Shown in pieces: positions 1 through 6,566 of a DNA stretch of 6,628 nucleotides; position 1 is the stretch's first letter; the number at the start of each line of letters is the position of its first letter. The position numbers and the translations under genes were made by a program. This DNA comes from an uncultured Actinoplanes sp. (GTDB taxonomy: Bacteria; Actinomycetota; Actinomycetes; Mycobacteriales; Micromonosporaceae), in NCBI GenBank assembly GCA_934667465.1, contig CAKUMG010000325.1, forward strand, positions 1 through 6,628, in the 5' to 3' direction. The notes under the pieces were generated by a model. The model saw only the letters and a list, made by a program, of their open reading frames with translations, had not been told where the DNA came from and searched no databases.

Positions 1-203
1 CCGAGCCGGAGCGGCCGCTGTCGCGGACGGGCGTGACCGCCTACTCCTACGTGTACGCGGGGGAGCTGACCGCCGACGTCGAGGTGCCGACGGTGACCGA
101 TGCCGTCGCCGAGGGGCCCGAGGTGGTCGCCCTGCAGTTCGGCCCCGAGCTGGGCGTGGCCGTCGGCACGGTGACCGACGGCGCGCGCCGGCCGACTCCG
201 TAG
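1..203 (+). CDS. 3' end of an unrecognised protein (partial, 66 codons visible)
   Basis: An open frame starting at base 3 runs to a TAG at 201-203. Nearly all its codons end in G or C (GAT and ACT are exceptions), which is strong evidence of real coding in high-GC DNA. The visible C-terminus is acidic and valine/threonine-rich (it includes the stretch YSYVYAGELTADVEV and ends GARRPTP). It shows no transmembrane segment, cysteine cluster or catalytic motif I recognise. The alternation of short polar and hydrophobic residues would suit a beta-rich domain, but that is a guess. The gene is convergent with aceB and separated from it by a hairpin terminator, so it is probably unrelated to the glyoxylate operon. 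The start lies outside the window and no function is assigned. Confidence 0.7.
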   Translation, partial: EPERPLSRTGVTAYSYVYAGELTADVEVPTVTDAVAEGPEVVALQFGPELGVAVGTVTDGARRPTP

Positions 204-211
204 CCGGCCGC

Positions 212-246
212 GCGGACGGGCCGGGCACCACGCCCGGCCCGTCTGC
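212..246. terminator. Bidirectional hairpin terminator between convergent genes
   Basis: A perfect 12-bp stem (215-226 with 232-243) closes a 5-nt loop ACCAC. A G-T pair and two further pairs extend it to about 15 bp, spanning 212-246. It sits 8 bp after the TAG of the left-hand gene and 14 bp after the TGA of aceB on the other strand. That is where a shared terminator for two converging transcripts belongs. There is no U-tract on either strand, which is common for actinobacterial terminators of this kind. Confidence 0.8.
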
Positions 247-260
247 ACCACGGCCCGCCG

Positions 261-1841
261 TCAGGGCAGGGCTGCCACCGGTGCCGGCGTCGGGGCGGTC
301 AAATGCCGCAGGTAGGCGGGGAGGGTGAAGAACTCCGGGCACACCCGCTCGGTCAGCAGCACCGACAGCAGCGTCCGGGCCTGCCCGTACCGCCGGGCCG
401 AGTCCTCGTCCAGGGCGCCCGTCGAGGCCAGCACGTCCAGCTCCTCCCGCAGCATCCGGGTCACGAGGCCGGCCGTGACCGGGACGCCGTAGTCGGTGGG
501 GGTGCCGCGGGCGATCCACTGCCACAGCTGGGCGCGGCAAATCTCGGCGGTGGCGGCGTCCTCCATGAGCCCGCCGAGCGCCACCGCCCCCTGGCCACCG
601 AGCCAGGCCGCCACGTAGCGCAGGGCCACGCCGGCGTTGGTGCGCAGGTCGACCTCGCTGACGCGCACGGTGCCCGTACGGACGGCAAGCAGGTCGTCGG
701 CGGTGACCGTGACGTCGTCGCGCTTGCGGACGATCTGGTGCGGTTCGAAGCCGAGCCACTGGTCGAAGACGTCGCGGCATGTTTCGACCAGGGCGGGGTG
801 CGCCACCCAGCTGCCGTCGAAACCGTCGCCCACCTCGCGGCGCTTGTCCTGCCGGACCTGGTTGAGGGCGCGGCGGGCGGCGACCGGGTCGCGGCTGGGC
901 ACGACCGCTGCCATGCCGCCGATCGCGTGAGCGCCGCGGCGGTGACACGTCTTGACCAGCAATTCCGTGTACGCCCGGAGGAACGGCGCGGTCATCGTCA
1001 GCTCGGCACGCTCGGGGAGCACGACGTCCGGCCGGCTCTTGATCATGCTGAACAGGTAGTCCCAGCGGCCCGCGTTGAGGCCCGCCGAGTGCTCGCGGAG
1101 CTCCCACAGGATCTCGTCCATCTCGAACACCGCGGGCAGCGTTTCGATGAGCACCGTGGCCCGGATCGTGCCGCGCGGCAGGCCGAGCATCCGCTGCGCG
1201 CTGACGAACACGTCGTTCCACAGCCGCGCCTCGAGGTGGCTCTCGAGCTTGGGCAGATAGAAGTACGGCTGCCGCCGGCCGCTGTGGAACAGGTACATCC
1301 CGAAGTCGAACAGCGACGCCGACACCGCGCGCCCGCCGATCCGCACGTGGCACTCGGGCAGGTGCCAGCCGCGCGGGCGCACCATGATCGTCGGCAGGGT
1401 CGCGCCGACCGCGTACTCCCGGCCGTCCGGTGCCGTGAACCCCAGCGTCCCGTCCAGCGCGTCGCGCAGGTTCCGCTGCCCGCCGACGATGTTGTCCCAG
1501 GTCGGGGAGGTGGCGTCCTCGAAGTCGGCCATCCACACCCGCGCGCCCGCGTTGAGCGCGTTGACGGTCATCTTGCGCTCCGGCGGGCCGGTGATCTCCA
1601 CCCTCCGGTCCAGCAGATCCTCCGGCGGCGGCGCGACGGTCCACGAGCTGTCCGCGCGGATGTGCTCGGTCGAGGCGAGGAAACCCCATTCGCCCGTACG
1701 GGTCATCCGGCGGCGCCGGCGGCGTTCGAGCACCTGGACGCGGCGAGCACCGAACTCGCGGTCCAGCGCGACGACGAAGTCGATCGCCTCGGGGGTCAGG
1801 ATCCCGGCGCAGGCCGAGGGCGCGACGGTCACGGTCTCCAT
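261..1841 (-). CDS. aceB: Malate synthase A
   Basis: This 526-aa enzyme condenses glyoxylate with acetyl-CoA and water to give malate and CoA, the second step of the glyoxylate bypass; it acts in the cytoplasm. Family landmarks occur in order: MADFEDATSPTW (104-115), the active-site arginine region MVRPRGWH (153-160), KLESHLEARLWNDVF (198-212), LIETLPAVFEMDEIL (231-245), FDGSWVAHP (341-349) and MEDAATAEI (426-434). D428 in the last matches the proposed catalytic Asp of E. coli malate synthase A. Length is close to the usual ~530-540 aa, and it lacks the inserts of the larger G isoform. The ATG at 1841-1839 shares its A with the aceA TGA, and a GGAG (minus strand, 1850-1853) lies 8 nt upstream inside aceA. 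This indicates translational coupling and one aceA-aceB mRNA. The gene ends at the shared terminator. All core motifs appear intact. Confidence 0.97.
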   Translation of the reverse strand: METVTVAPSACAGILTPEAIDFVVALDREFGARRVQVLERRRRRRMTRTGEWGFLASTEHIRADSSWTVAPPPEDLLDRRVEITGPPERKMTVNALNAGARVWMADFEDATSPTWDNIVGGQRNLRDALDGTLGFTAPDGREYAVGATLPTIMVRPRGWHLPECHVRIGGRAVSASLFDFGMYLFHSGRRQPYFYLPKLESHLEARLWNDVFVSAQRMLGLPRGTIRATVLIETLPAVFEMDEILWELREHSAGLNAGRWDYLFSMIKSRPDVVLPERAELTMTAPFLRAYTELLVKTCHRRGAHAIGGMAAVVPSRDPVAARRALNQVRQDKRREVGDGFDGSWVAHPALVETCRDVFDQWLGFEPHQIVRKRDDVTVTADDLLAVRTGTVRVSEVDLRTNAGVALRYVAAWLGGQGAVALGGLMEDAATAEICRAQLWQWIARGTPTDYGVPVTAGLVTRMLREELDVLASTGALDEDSARRYGQARTLLSVLLTERVCPEFFTLPAYLRHLTAPTPAPVAALP

Positions 1842-3130
1842 CAGAACTGCTCCGCCTCGGTCGAACCGCGCAGCGCGGTGGTCGACGCGGCCGGGTTCAG
1901 TGTGGTCGAAACGGCATCGAAGTAGCCGGTGCCCACCTCGGCCTGGTGCCGGGTCGCCGTGTACCCGTCCGCCTCGGACGCGAACTCGGCCTCCTGCAGC
2001 CGCACGTAGGCCGTCATCCCGTCGGCCGCATACCCGCGCGCCAGCTCGAACATCGAGTGGTTGAGCGCGTGGAAGCCGGCGAGCGTCACGAACTGGAACT
2101 TGTAGCCCATCGCGCCCAGCTCCTTCTGGAACCGCGCGATCGTGTCGTCGTCGAGGTTGCGCCGCCAGTTGAACGACGGCGAGCAGTTGTAGGCGAGCAG
2201 CTTGCCGGGATGCACCGCGTGCACGGCCTCGGCGAACGTGCGGGCGAACCCGAGGTCGGGCGTGCCCGTCTCGACCCAGAGAAGATCGGCATATTCCGCG
2301 TACGCGATCCCGCGCGCGATCGCGGCGTCGGGCCCGCTGCGCACGCGGTGGAACCCCTCCGCGGTCCGCTCGCCGGTCAGGAACCGCCGGTCCCGCTCGT
2401 CGGCGTCGGTCGTCAGCAGGTCGGCCGCGAGGGCGTCCGTGCGCGCGATGACGAGCGTCGGCACCCCGGCGACGTCGGCCGCCAGGCGCGCCGCGTTGAG
2501 CGTACGGATGTGGTGGCTCGTCGGAACCAGGACCTTGCCGCCCAGATGGCCGCACTTCTTCTCGCTGGCGAGCTGGTCCTCCCAGTGCACGCCCGCCGCC
2601 CCCGCGGCGATCATGGCCTTCATCAGCTCGAACGCGTTCAGCGGGCCACCGAACCCGGCCTCGGCGTCGGCGACTATCGGGGCGAACCAGTCCCGCTCGT
2701 GCCGCCCGGCCGCGGTGTCGATCTGGTCGGCGCGCAGCAGCGCGTTGTTGATCCGGCGCACGACGGCGGGGACCGAGTTCGCGGGATAGAGGCTCTGGTC
2801 CGGATAGGTGTGCCCGGACAGGTTGGCGTCGGCGGCGACCTGCCAGCCGGACAGGTAGATCGCCTTGAGCCCGGCCCGGACCTGTTGCACCGCCTGGTTG
2901 CCGGTGAGCGCGCCGAGCGCGTTGACGTAGTCGGTGTCGTGCAGCAGCTCCCAGAGCCGGCGGGCACCCCGCTCGGCCAGCGTGTGCCGCTCCTGCAGCG
3001 TGCCGCGTAGCCGCACGACGTCGGCCGCCGGGTAGTCGCGCCGCACGCCCAGCCACCGGGGATCGCCGGCCCAGACCCGGGTGAGGTCCGCCGCGGTACC
3101 GCCCCGGACATCGGTCAGCTGATCGCTCAT
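1841..3130 (-). CDS. aceA: Isocitrate lyase (Icl1 type)
   Basis: This 429-aa cytoplasmic enzyme cleaves isocitrate to succinate and glyoxylate, the committing step of the glyoxylate bypass. Landmarks: [20 protein letters not shown] (92-111), the metal-binding region [12 protein letters not shown] (151-162), HWED (182-185), the catalytic loop KKCGHLGG (191-198) with nucleophile C193, IARTDA (228-233) and the substrate motif NCSPSFNW (315-322). From memory it aligns almost throughout with Mycobacterium tuberculosis Icl1, which is 428 aa. The ATG at 3130-3128 is chosen because it gives this length and has GGAGG 7 nt upstream; longer in-frame extensions run into the divergent regulatory region and look non-homologous. 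The gene heads a two-gene operon with aceB (1-nt stop/start overlap) and is divergent from a RamB-type regulator, its likely controller. All active-site residues I can identify are present. Confidence 0.98.
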   Translation of the reverse strand: MSDQLTDVRGGTAADLTRVWAGDPRWLGVRRDYPAADVVRLRGTLQERHTLAERGARRLWELLHDTDYVNALGALTGNQAVQQVRAGLKAIYLSGWQVAADANLSGHTYPDQSLYPANSVPAVVRRINNALLRADQIDTAAGRHERDWFAPIVADAEAGFGGPLNAFELMKAMIAAGAAGVHWEDQLASEKKCGHLGGKVLVPTSHHIRTLNAARLAADVAGVPTLVIARTDALAADLLTTDADERDRRFLTGERTAEGFHRVRSGPDAAIARGIAYAEYADLLWVETGTPDLGFARTFAEAVHAVHPGKLLAYNCSPSFNWRRNLDDDTIARFQKELGAMGYKFQFVTLAGFHALNHSMFELARGYAADGMTAYVRLQEAEFASEADGYTATRHQAEVGTGYFDAVSTTLNPAASTTALRGSTEAEQF

Positions 3131-3165
3131 CGTCCCGCCTCCGTCATCGTGTCGTTGACTCGCAT
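3127..3165 (-). other. Possible 12-codon upstream ORF overlapping the aceA start
   Basis: On the minus strand an ATG at 3165 opens [12 protein letters not shown], and its TGA (3129-3127) overlaps the aceA ATG as ATGA. A second in-frame ATG at 3147 would give the 6-codon version. Both ATGs are the last three bases of the tandem repeat units described separately. No good Shine-Dalgarno precedes 3165: the nearest GGAG is about 26 nt upstream. The aceA SD lies inside this ORF, so translating it could affect aceA initiation. It may be a chance product of the repeat; the sequence shows the arrangement but not that it is translated. Confidence 0.25.
3138..3142 (-). promoter_or_regulatory. Ribosome binding site of aceA
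   Basis: The minus strand reads GGAGG followed by CGGGACG and then ATG at 3130. The 7-nt spacing is ideal, and this site fixes the aceA start. Confidence 0.8.
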
Positions 3166-3178
3166 CGTGTCGTTGACT
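3145..3178. repeat. Tandem 16-bp direct repeat in the aceA leader
   Basis: CATCGTGTCGTTGACT occurs at 3145-3160 and again, without mismatch, at 3163-3178. The copies are separated by CG, giving an 18-bp period of nearly two helical turns. The pair lies just upstream of the aceA ribosome binding site and about 50 bp from the large palindrome. A same-face, two-site protein-binding element is one reading; a recent slippage duplication is another. The period is a multiple of three, so it preserves the reading frame of the short upstream ORF. Confidence 0.8.
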
Positions 3179-3231
3179 TGCTGGGAAGAACTCCACAGTT
3201 GCCGATGGTGCGGCGGGGCCTGAAGCCGTTT

Positions 3232-3263
3232 GTGAACAGAAGAATCGACGTTCTTCTGTTAAC
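3232..3263. promoter_or_regulatory. Palindromic operator candidate between aceA and ramB
   Basis: A 13-bp inverted repeat has arms GTGAACAGAAGAA (3232-3244) and TTCTTCTGTTAAC (3251-3263) around a 6-bp spacer TCGACG. Twelve of 13 positions pair, and the inner 10 are perfect. It is a conspicuous A/T-rich island in otherwise very GC-rich DNA. It overlaps candidate promoter elements for both divergent genes, which is what an operator for a local regulator would do. It does not obviously resemble the corynebacterial RamB site as I remember it (a motif around TTTGCAAA), so binding by the adjacent regulator is inferred from position. It could serve both aceAB repression and ramB autoregulation. Confidence 0.65.
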
Positions 3264-3268
3264 GTCAA
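3241..3268 (-). promoter_or_regulatory. Candidate aceA-aceB promoter
   Basis: On the minus strand TTGACG (3268-3263) is a 5/6 match to the -35 consensus. With 16-bp spacing it is followed by GATTCT (3246-3241), a weak -10. Transcription would begin near 3234 and give a leader of about 100 nt carrying the tandem repeat. Both elements overlap the palindrome, so a bound regulator would occlude polymerase. The -10 match is poor, so the exact position is uncertain. Confidence 0.3.
3260..3265 (+). promoter_or_regulatory. Candidate -10 element of ramB (possibly leaderless)
   Basis: TAACGT fits the actinobacterial -10 pattern TANNNT and ends 8 bases before the ramB ATG at 3274. Transcription would then start at or within a couple of bases of the ATG. 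No Shine-Dalgarno is visible upstream of that ATG. Together these suggest a leaderless mRNA. The element overlaps the right arm of the palindrome. Confidence 0.35.
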
Positions 3269-3273
3269 AACGC

Positions 3274-4716
3274 ATGACGGCTTCCGAGGTCGATCTGGTG
3301 ACGCTGGGGCAGCGGCTGCGCCACCTGCGCCGCGCGCGGAACATGACGCTCGGCCAGCTCGGTGCCGCCGTCGGCCGGGCCCCCTCGCAGCTGTCACTGA
3401 TCGAGAACGGCAAGCGCGAGCCCAAACTCGGCGTGCTGCAGGCGATCGCGGGCGCGCTCGGCGTACCGCTGCAGGATCTGCTCCGCCCGGAGGCGCCGAG
3501 CCGGCGCGCCGGCCTCGAGATCGAGCTGGCCCATCTGCAGCAGGGCCCGGCCTATCGGGCGCTCGGCCTGCCCACGGTCCGGCCCGGGCGGCGGCTGCCG
3601 TCGGACGCGCTCGAGTCCCTGATCGGGCTGCACCGCGAGCTGACCCGGCTGCTGACCGAGCAGAGCGCCACCCCCGAGGTCGCCCGCCGCGCCAACCAGC
3701 AGCTCCGCGAGCAGATGCGCGAGCGCGACAACTACTTCGCCGACATCGAGGCCGCCGCCGCGCGGGTGCTGCGCTCGGTGCGGCACACCACCGGGCCGCT
3801 GTCGCAGCGTGGCATCCTCGACATCGCGGCGCAGCTCGGCTTCACCCTGCACTTCGTGCCCGACCTGCCCGGCTCCACCCGCTCGGTCACCGACCTGCGG
3901 CATCGCCGCGTCTATCTGCCCCAGGTCGCCAGCAACAAGGGCCACGACCCGCGCGCGGTGGTCCTGCAGACGCTCGGCCACTTCGTGCTCGGCCACCACG
4001 ACCCGGAGGACTACGCCGACTTCCTGCGCCAGCGCGTCGAGGCGAACTACTTCGCGGCGGCGCTGCTGATGCCCGAGAAGTTCGCCGTCGACTTCCTGCG
4101 CGCCGCTCGCGCCGACCGGGCCCTGGCGATCGACGACCTGCGCGACGCGTTCGGCGTCTCCTACGAGACCGCGGCGCACCGCTTCACGAACCTGGCCACC
4201 CACCACTTCGGCATCCCGGTCCACTTCGTGCGCGTCCACGAGAGCGGCACGATCTACAAGGCCTACGAGAACGACAACGTACGCTTCCCGGCCGACGTCA
4301 CCGGCGCCATCGAGGGCCAGCCGGCGTGCCGCCACTGGGCCTCCCGCACGGTCTTCCAGGCCAGCGACCCCTACTCGTCGTTCTACCAGTTCACGGACAC
4401 CCCCGGCGGCACCTACTGGTGCACCGTCCACGTCGAGTCGACGCGCTCCGGCGAGTTCTCCGTGACGGTCGGCACCCCCTACGAACACGCCCGCTGGTTC
4501 CGCGGCGGTGACACCTCCCGCCGTACGCTGTCGCGCTGCCCCGACCCCGCCTGCTGCCGCCGCCCCCCACCGTCGCTGGTCCGCCAGTGGTCGGGCCAGG
4601 TCTGGCCGAGCGCCCGCGTCCACTCGCACCTGCTCGCCGCCCTGCCCCCGGGCACGTTCCCGGGCGTCGACGCCCAGGACGTCTACGAGTTCCTCGAGCG
4701 CCGCTCCCCGCCCTGA
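3274..4716 (+). CDS. ramB: RamB/ScfR-family transcriptional regulator of acetate/glyoxylate metabolism
   Basis: This 480-aa DNA-binding regulator has three parts. An N-terminal XRE-type helix-turn-helix covers about residues 10-67, including [21 protein letters not shown] middle IrrE/ImmA-like (M78) domain covers about 175-310. A C-terminal short-chain-fatty-acyl regulator domain has cysteines C352, C383, C422, C427 and C428. RamB proteins in Corynebacterium and Mycobacterium control isocitrate lyase and malate synthase genes and are about 474 aa, so length and context agree. The family's HExxH zinc site is degenerate here: QTLGH at 232-236 lacks the first His and the Glu, while [11 protein letters not shown] (257-267) is kept. 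A sensory role rather than proteolysis is therefore likely. The ATG at 3274 is preferred over upstream TTG/ATG codons because it gives family length and leaves the palindrome outside the gene. It is divergent from aceA and probably autoregulated through 3232-3263. Confidence 0.9.
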   Translation: MTASEVDLVTLGQRLRHLRRARNMTLGQLGAAVGRAPSQLSLIENGKREPKLGVLQAIAGALGVPLQDLLRPEAPSRRAGLEIELAHLQQGPAYRALGLPTVRPGRRLPSDALESLIGLHRELTRLLTEQSATPEVARRANQQLREQMRERDNYFADIEAAAARVLRSVRHTTGPLSQRGILDIAAQLGFTLHFVPDLPGSTRSVTDLRHRRVYLPQVASNKGHDPRAVVLQTLGHFVLGHHDPEDYADFLRQRVEANYFAAALLMPEKFAVDFLRAARADRALAIDDLRDAFGVSYETAAHRFTNLATHHFGIPVHFVRVHESGTIYKAYENDNVRFPADVTGAIEGQPACRHWASRTVFQASDPYSSFYQFTDTPGGTYWCTVHVESTRSGEFSVTVGTPYEHARWFRGGDTSRRTLSRCPDPACCRRPPPSLVRQWSGQVWPSARVHSHLLAALPPGTFPGVDAQDVYEFLERRSPP

Positions 4717-4735
4717 CAATCCTCCGATCCGCCGG

Positions 4736-4764
4736 TTGGGTCCGGCTGCGGTCCGCCGGATACT
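4736..4764 (+). promoter_or_regulatory. Weak candidate promoter of the NACHT gene
   Basis: TTGGGT (4736-4741) and GATACT (4759-4764) are separated by 17 bp, the ideal spacing, and would place a start site near 4771, about 30 nt before the gene. The hexamers match consensus at only 3/6 and 4/6 positions. Read-through from ramB, which ends 86 bp before the NACHT ATG, is an alternative. The rest of this gap holds no strong terminator. Confidence 0.25.
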
Positions 4765-4792
4765 GAGAGCGCCCGTCATCCGACGACCGGGC

Positions 4793-4799
4793 GGTGATC
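4793..4799 (+). promoter_or_regulatory. Ribosome binding site deciding the NACHT start
   Basis: GGTGATC matches the 3' part of the full Shine-Dalgarno AAGGAGGTGATC and ends 3 nt before the ATG at 4803, the correct register for pairing. The in-frame GTG at 4794 lies inside this site and has no SD of its own, so ATG 4803 is preferred. Confidence 0.55.
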
Positions 4800-4802
4800 G
4801 CC

Positions 4803-6566
4803 ATGGAGAAAGCCTGGCGGAGGGCCTTCGGGCTGATCGTCCTGTACGCCGCGCCGTTGCTCGCCCTCTGGCGTGGGCTCGCCGAGCGGAGCCCGGGCCT
4901 CGCCCTGCTCGTCGCGGTCGCCTGGCTGGCCGTACTGGCCATCGGGTGGCTCTTCTGGCGCATCGCGGCCGATTCGGTCACCAGCCATCTCGGCGAATGG
5001 GCCACCGCCTTCGACCACGCCGTGCGGCGCCGGCTCACCCGCTACGACCAGGTGTACGCGCAGTGGGTGATGGACTCCCGCCGGTTCCTGGACGCCAAGG
5101 GCCTGGCCACGGTCGGCATGTTCAGCCCCGAGATGGACGAGGTGTTCGTCGACGTCGGTCTCGCGGCGCGGGCGCCCCGGCAGGTGTCCTCCGGGCTCGT
5201 CGAGCCCGCGCCGGCGGACGCCGTCCAGCGCCTGTCGATCCAGGACTTCCTCGACGGCGAGGAACCCGTGGTGCTCGCCGTCCTCGGCGCTCCCGGCAGC
5301 GGCAAGACCACGTTGCTGAACTATGTCGCACGCGCCACGGCTCGTACCGCCAAGAACCGGCGCCGCGGTGTCCCCGTCATCCTCCAGCTCCGCGATCATG
5401 CCGCCGTCGTGGCCGCGGAGCCGGGCATCGCGCTCCCGGAGCTGATCCGCCGCGCACTGCCCGCCCTGACGGTCGCGGAACCGGCCGGGTGGTGGGACAA
5501 CCTGCTGGCCCGCGGCAAGTGCGTCGTCCTGCTCGACGGCCTCGACGAGGTCGCGCACGCGGGTCACCGCCGCGACGTCGTCGCCTGGGTCAACGAGCAG
5601 ATCGCGCTCCATCCGCGCAACGACTTCGTGGTGTCCTCGCGTCCGCACGGCTATCGCGACGCGTACGTGGCCTCGGCGACCACGCTGCAACTGCTGTCGT
5701 TCACCCCCGAACAGGTGCGGCACTTCCTGCACACGTGGTACCGCGCGGTCGAGCAGCGCGCGACCGGCGCGACCGGCCGTGACGTCGAGATGCTCGCCCG
5801 GGAGGCCGCCGACGACCTGCTCGACCGGCTGGCGGCGGCCCCGGCGCTCTACGAGTTGACGATCAACCCGCTGCTGCTGACGATGATCGCCAACGTGCAC
5901 CGCTTCCGCCGGTCGCTGCCGAACAGCCGGGCCGACCTCTACGGCGAGGTGTGCGAGGTGATGCTGTGGCGGCGTCAGGAGGCCAAACGGCTCGACCTCA
6001 ACCTGCCCGGCCTCTCCAAGCAGCGCATCCTCGCGTGGCTGGCGTACGAGATGATGCGCCGAGGCACCCGGGACATCGGCCGGCGGGCCCTGCTCGACGG
6101 GATCCGGCCCCGGCTGCACCGGATCTCCACGACGATCACCCCGGAGGACTTCGTCAGTGACGTGGGCTCCAACGGGCTGCTCGTCGAGCGCGAGCGGGAC
6201 TCGTACGAGTTCGCCCATCTGACCTTCCAGGAATACCTCGCCGCCCGCTATCTCCAGGAGCACGGGCTGGAGAAGGAGCTGGTGGCGGCCGTGGACGACC
6301 CGTGGTGGCGGGAGACGACCCTGCTCTATCTGGCCGGGGCCGACGCCGACCCGATCGTCGAGGCGGCGTTGCGGTCCGGCACGTCCACGGCGGTGTCCCT
6401 CGCGTTCGAGTGTGCCGAGATCGGCGCCGAACTCGCCCCGGAACTGCGGCAACGGCTCGACGATGTGCTCCGCGAAGCCTTCCTCCCCGCCGCGGACCCG
6501 GAGAGCCGGGAGGGCGTGGCCGCGTTCCTGGCCCGTCGCCCGCCGGACTTCCCCGGCGCGGGCTGA
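4803..6566 (+). CDS. Membrane-anchored NACHT-domain NTPase (bacterial NLR-like)
   Basis: This 587-aa STAND-type ATPase starts with two hydrophobic helices (about 9-23 and 33-52) separated by a short charged loop. They suggest a membrane hairpin with the rest in the cytoplasm. A linker (about 75-150) containing YDQVYAQWVMDSRRFLDAKG leads to the NACHT module: Walker A GAPGSGKTT (162-170), Walker B VVLLDGLDE (241-249), a sensor-like arginine in VVSSRPHGY (276-284), NPLLLTMI (355-362) and the helical-domain signature FAHLTFQEYLAARYL (470-484). A short helical tail follows, with no leucine-rich, WD or TPR repeats. NACHT proteins of this kind (bNACHT) include anti-phage defence genes, so ligand-triggered oligomerisation at the membrane is a reasonable hypothesis, but no effector domain is visible. 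Many actinobacterial relatives, as I recall, continue into a formylglycine-generating-enzyme-like domain; this one stops at about that point. It has no functional link to the neighbouring aceAB/ramB genes. The NACHT call is firm; the defence role is inferred. Confidence 0.88.
   Translation: MEKAWRRAFGLIVLYAAPLLALWRGLAERSPGLALLVAVAWLAVLAIGWLFWRIAADSVTSHLGEWATAFDHAVRRRLTRYDQVYAQWVMDSRRFLDAKGLATVGMFSPEMDEVFVDVGLAARAPRQVSSGLVEPAPADAVQRLSIQDFLDGEEPVVLAVLGAPGSGKTTLLNYVARATARTAKNRRRGVPVILQLRDHAAVVAAEPGIALPELIRRALPALTVAEPAGWWDNLLARGKCVVLLDGLDEVAHAGHRRDVVAWVNEQIALHPRNDFVVSSRPHGYRDAYVASATTLQLLSFTPEQVRHFLHTWYRAVEQRATGATGRDVEMLAREAADDLLDRLAAAPALYELTINPLLLTMIANVHRFRRSLPNSRADLYGEVCEVMLWRRQEAKRLDLNLPGLSKQRILAWLAYEMMRRGTRDIGRRALLDGIRPRLHRISTTITPEDFVSDVGSNGLLVERERDSYEFAHLTFQEYLAARYLQEHGLEKELVAAVDDPWWRETTLLYLAGADADPIVEAALRSGTSTAVSLAFECAEIGAELAPELRQRLDDVLREAFLPAADPESREGVAAFLARRPPDFPGAG

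Noticed and set aside
303..1925. 540-codon plus-strand open frame antisense to aceB
   Set aside because: It is low-complexity, rich in Arg/His/Val/Ala and has no motif. It exists because the opposite strand of a very GC-rich gene rarely contains stops; the aceB motifs on the minus strand are unambiguous.
1842..3056. Minus-strand frame upstream of and continuous with aceB, giving an apparent 931-aa fusion protein
   Set aside because: The first ~405 residues are an out-of-frame reading of aceA (Arg/Gly/Ala-rich). The real aceB start is the ATG at 1841.
3155..3178. TTGACT hexamers in the tandem repeat as plus-strand -35 boxes for ramB
   Set aside because: No -10-like sequence occurs 16-18 bp downstream of either copy.
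3131..3397. In-frame upstream extension of aceA towards and into ramB
   Set aside because: The extension crosses the palindrome and the start of ramB, has no homology to isocitrate lyase N-termini, and the ATG at 3130 has an ideal SD.
3394..4779. 461-codon minus-strand open frame antisense to ramB
   Set aside because: Composition-driven shadow with no recognisable domain, opposite a gene with clear HTH and M78-like domains.
4770..4793. 6-bp inverted repeat (CGCCCG/CGGGCG) before the NACHT gene as a ramB terminator
   Set aside because: The stem is short with a 12-nt loop and no U-run, and it touches the NACHT ribosome binding site. Such repeats are expected by chance at this GC content.
4776..6452. 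558-codon minus-strand open frame antisense to the NACHT gene
   Set aside because: Shadow of the NACHT coding strand, rich in Arg/Gly/Val/His and lacking motifs.
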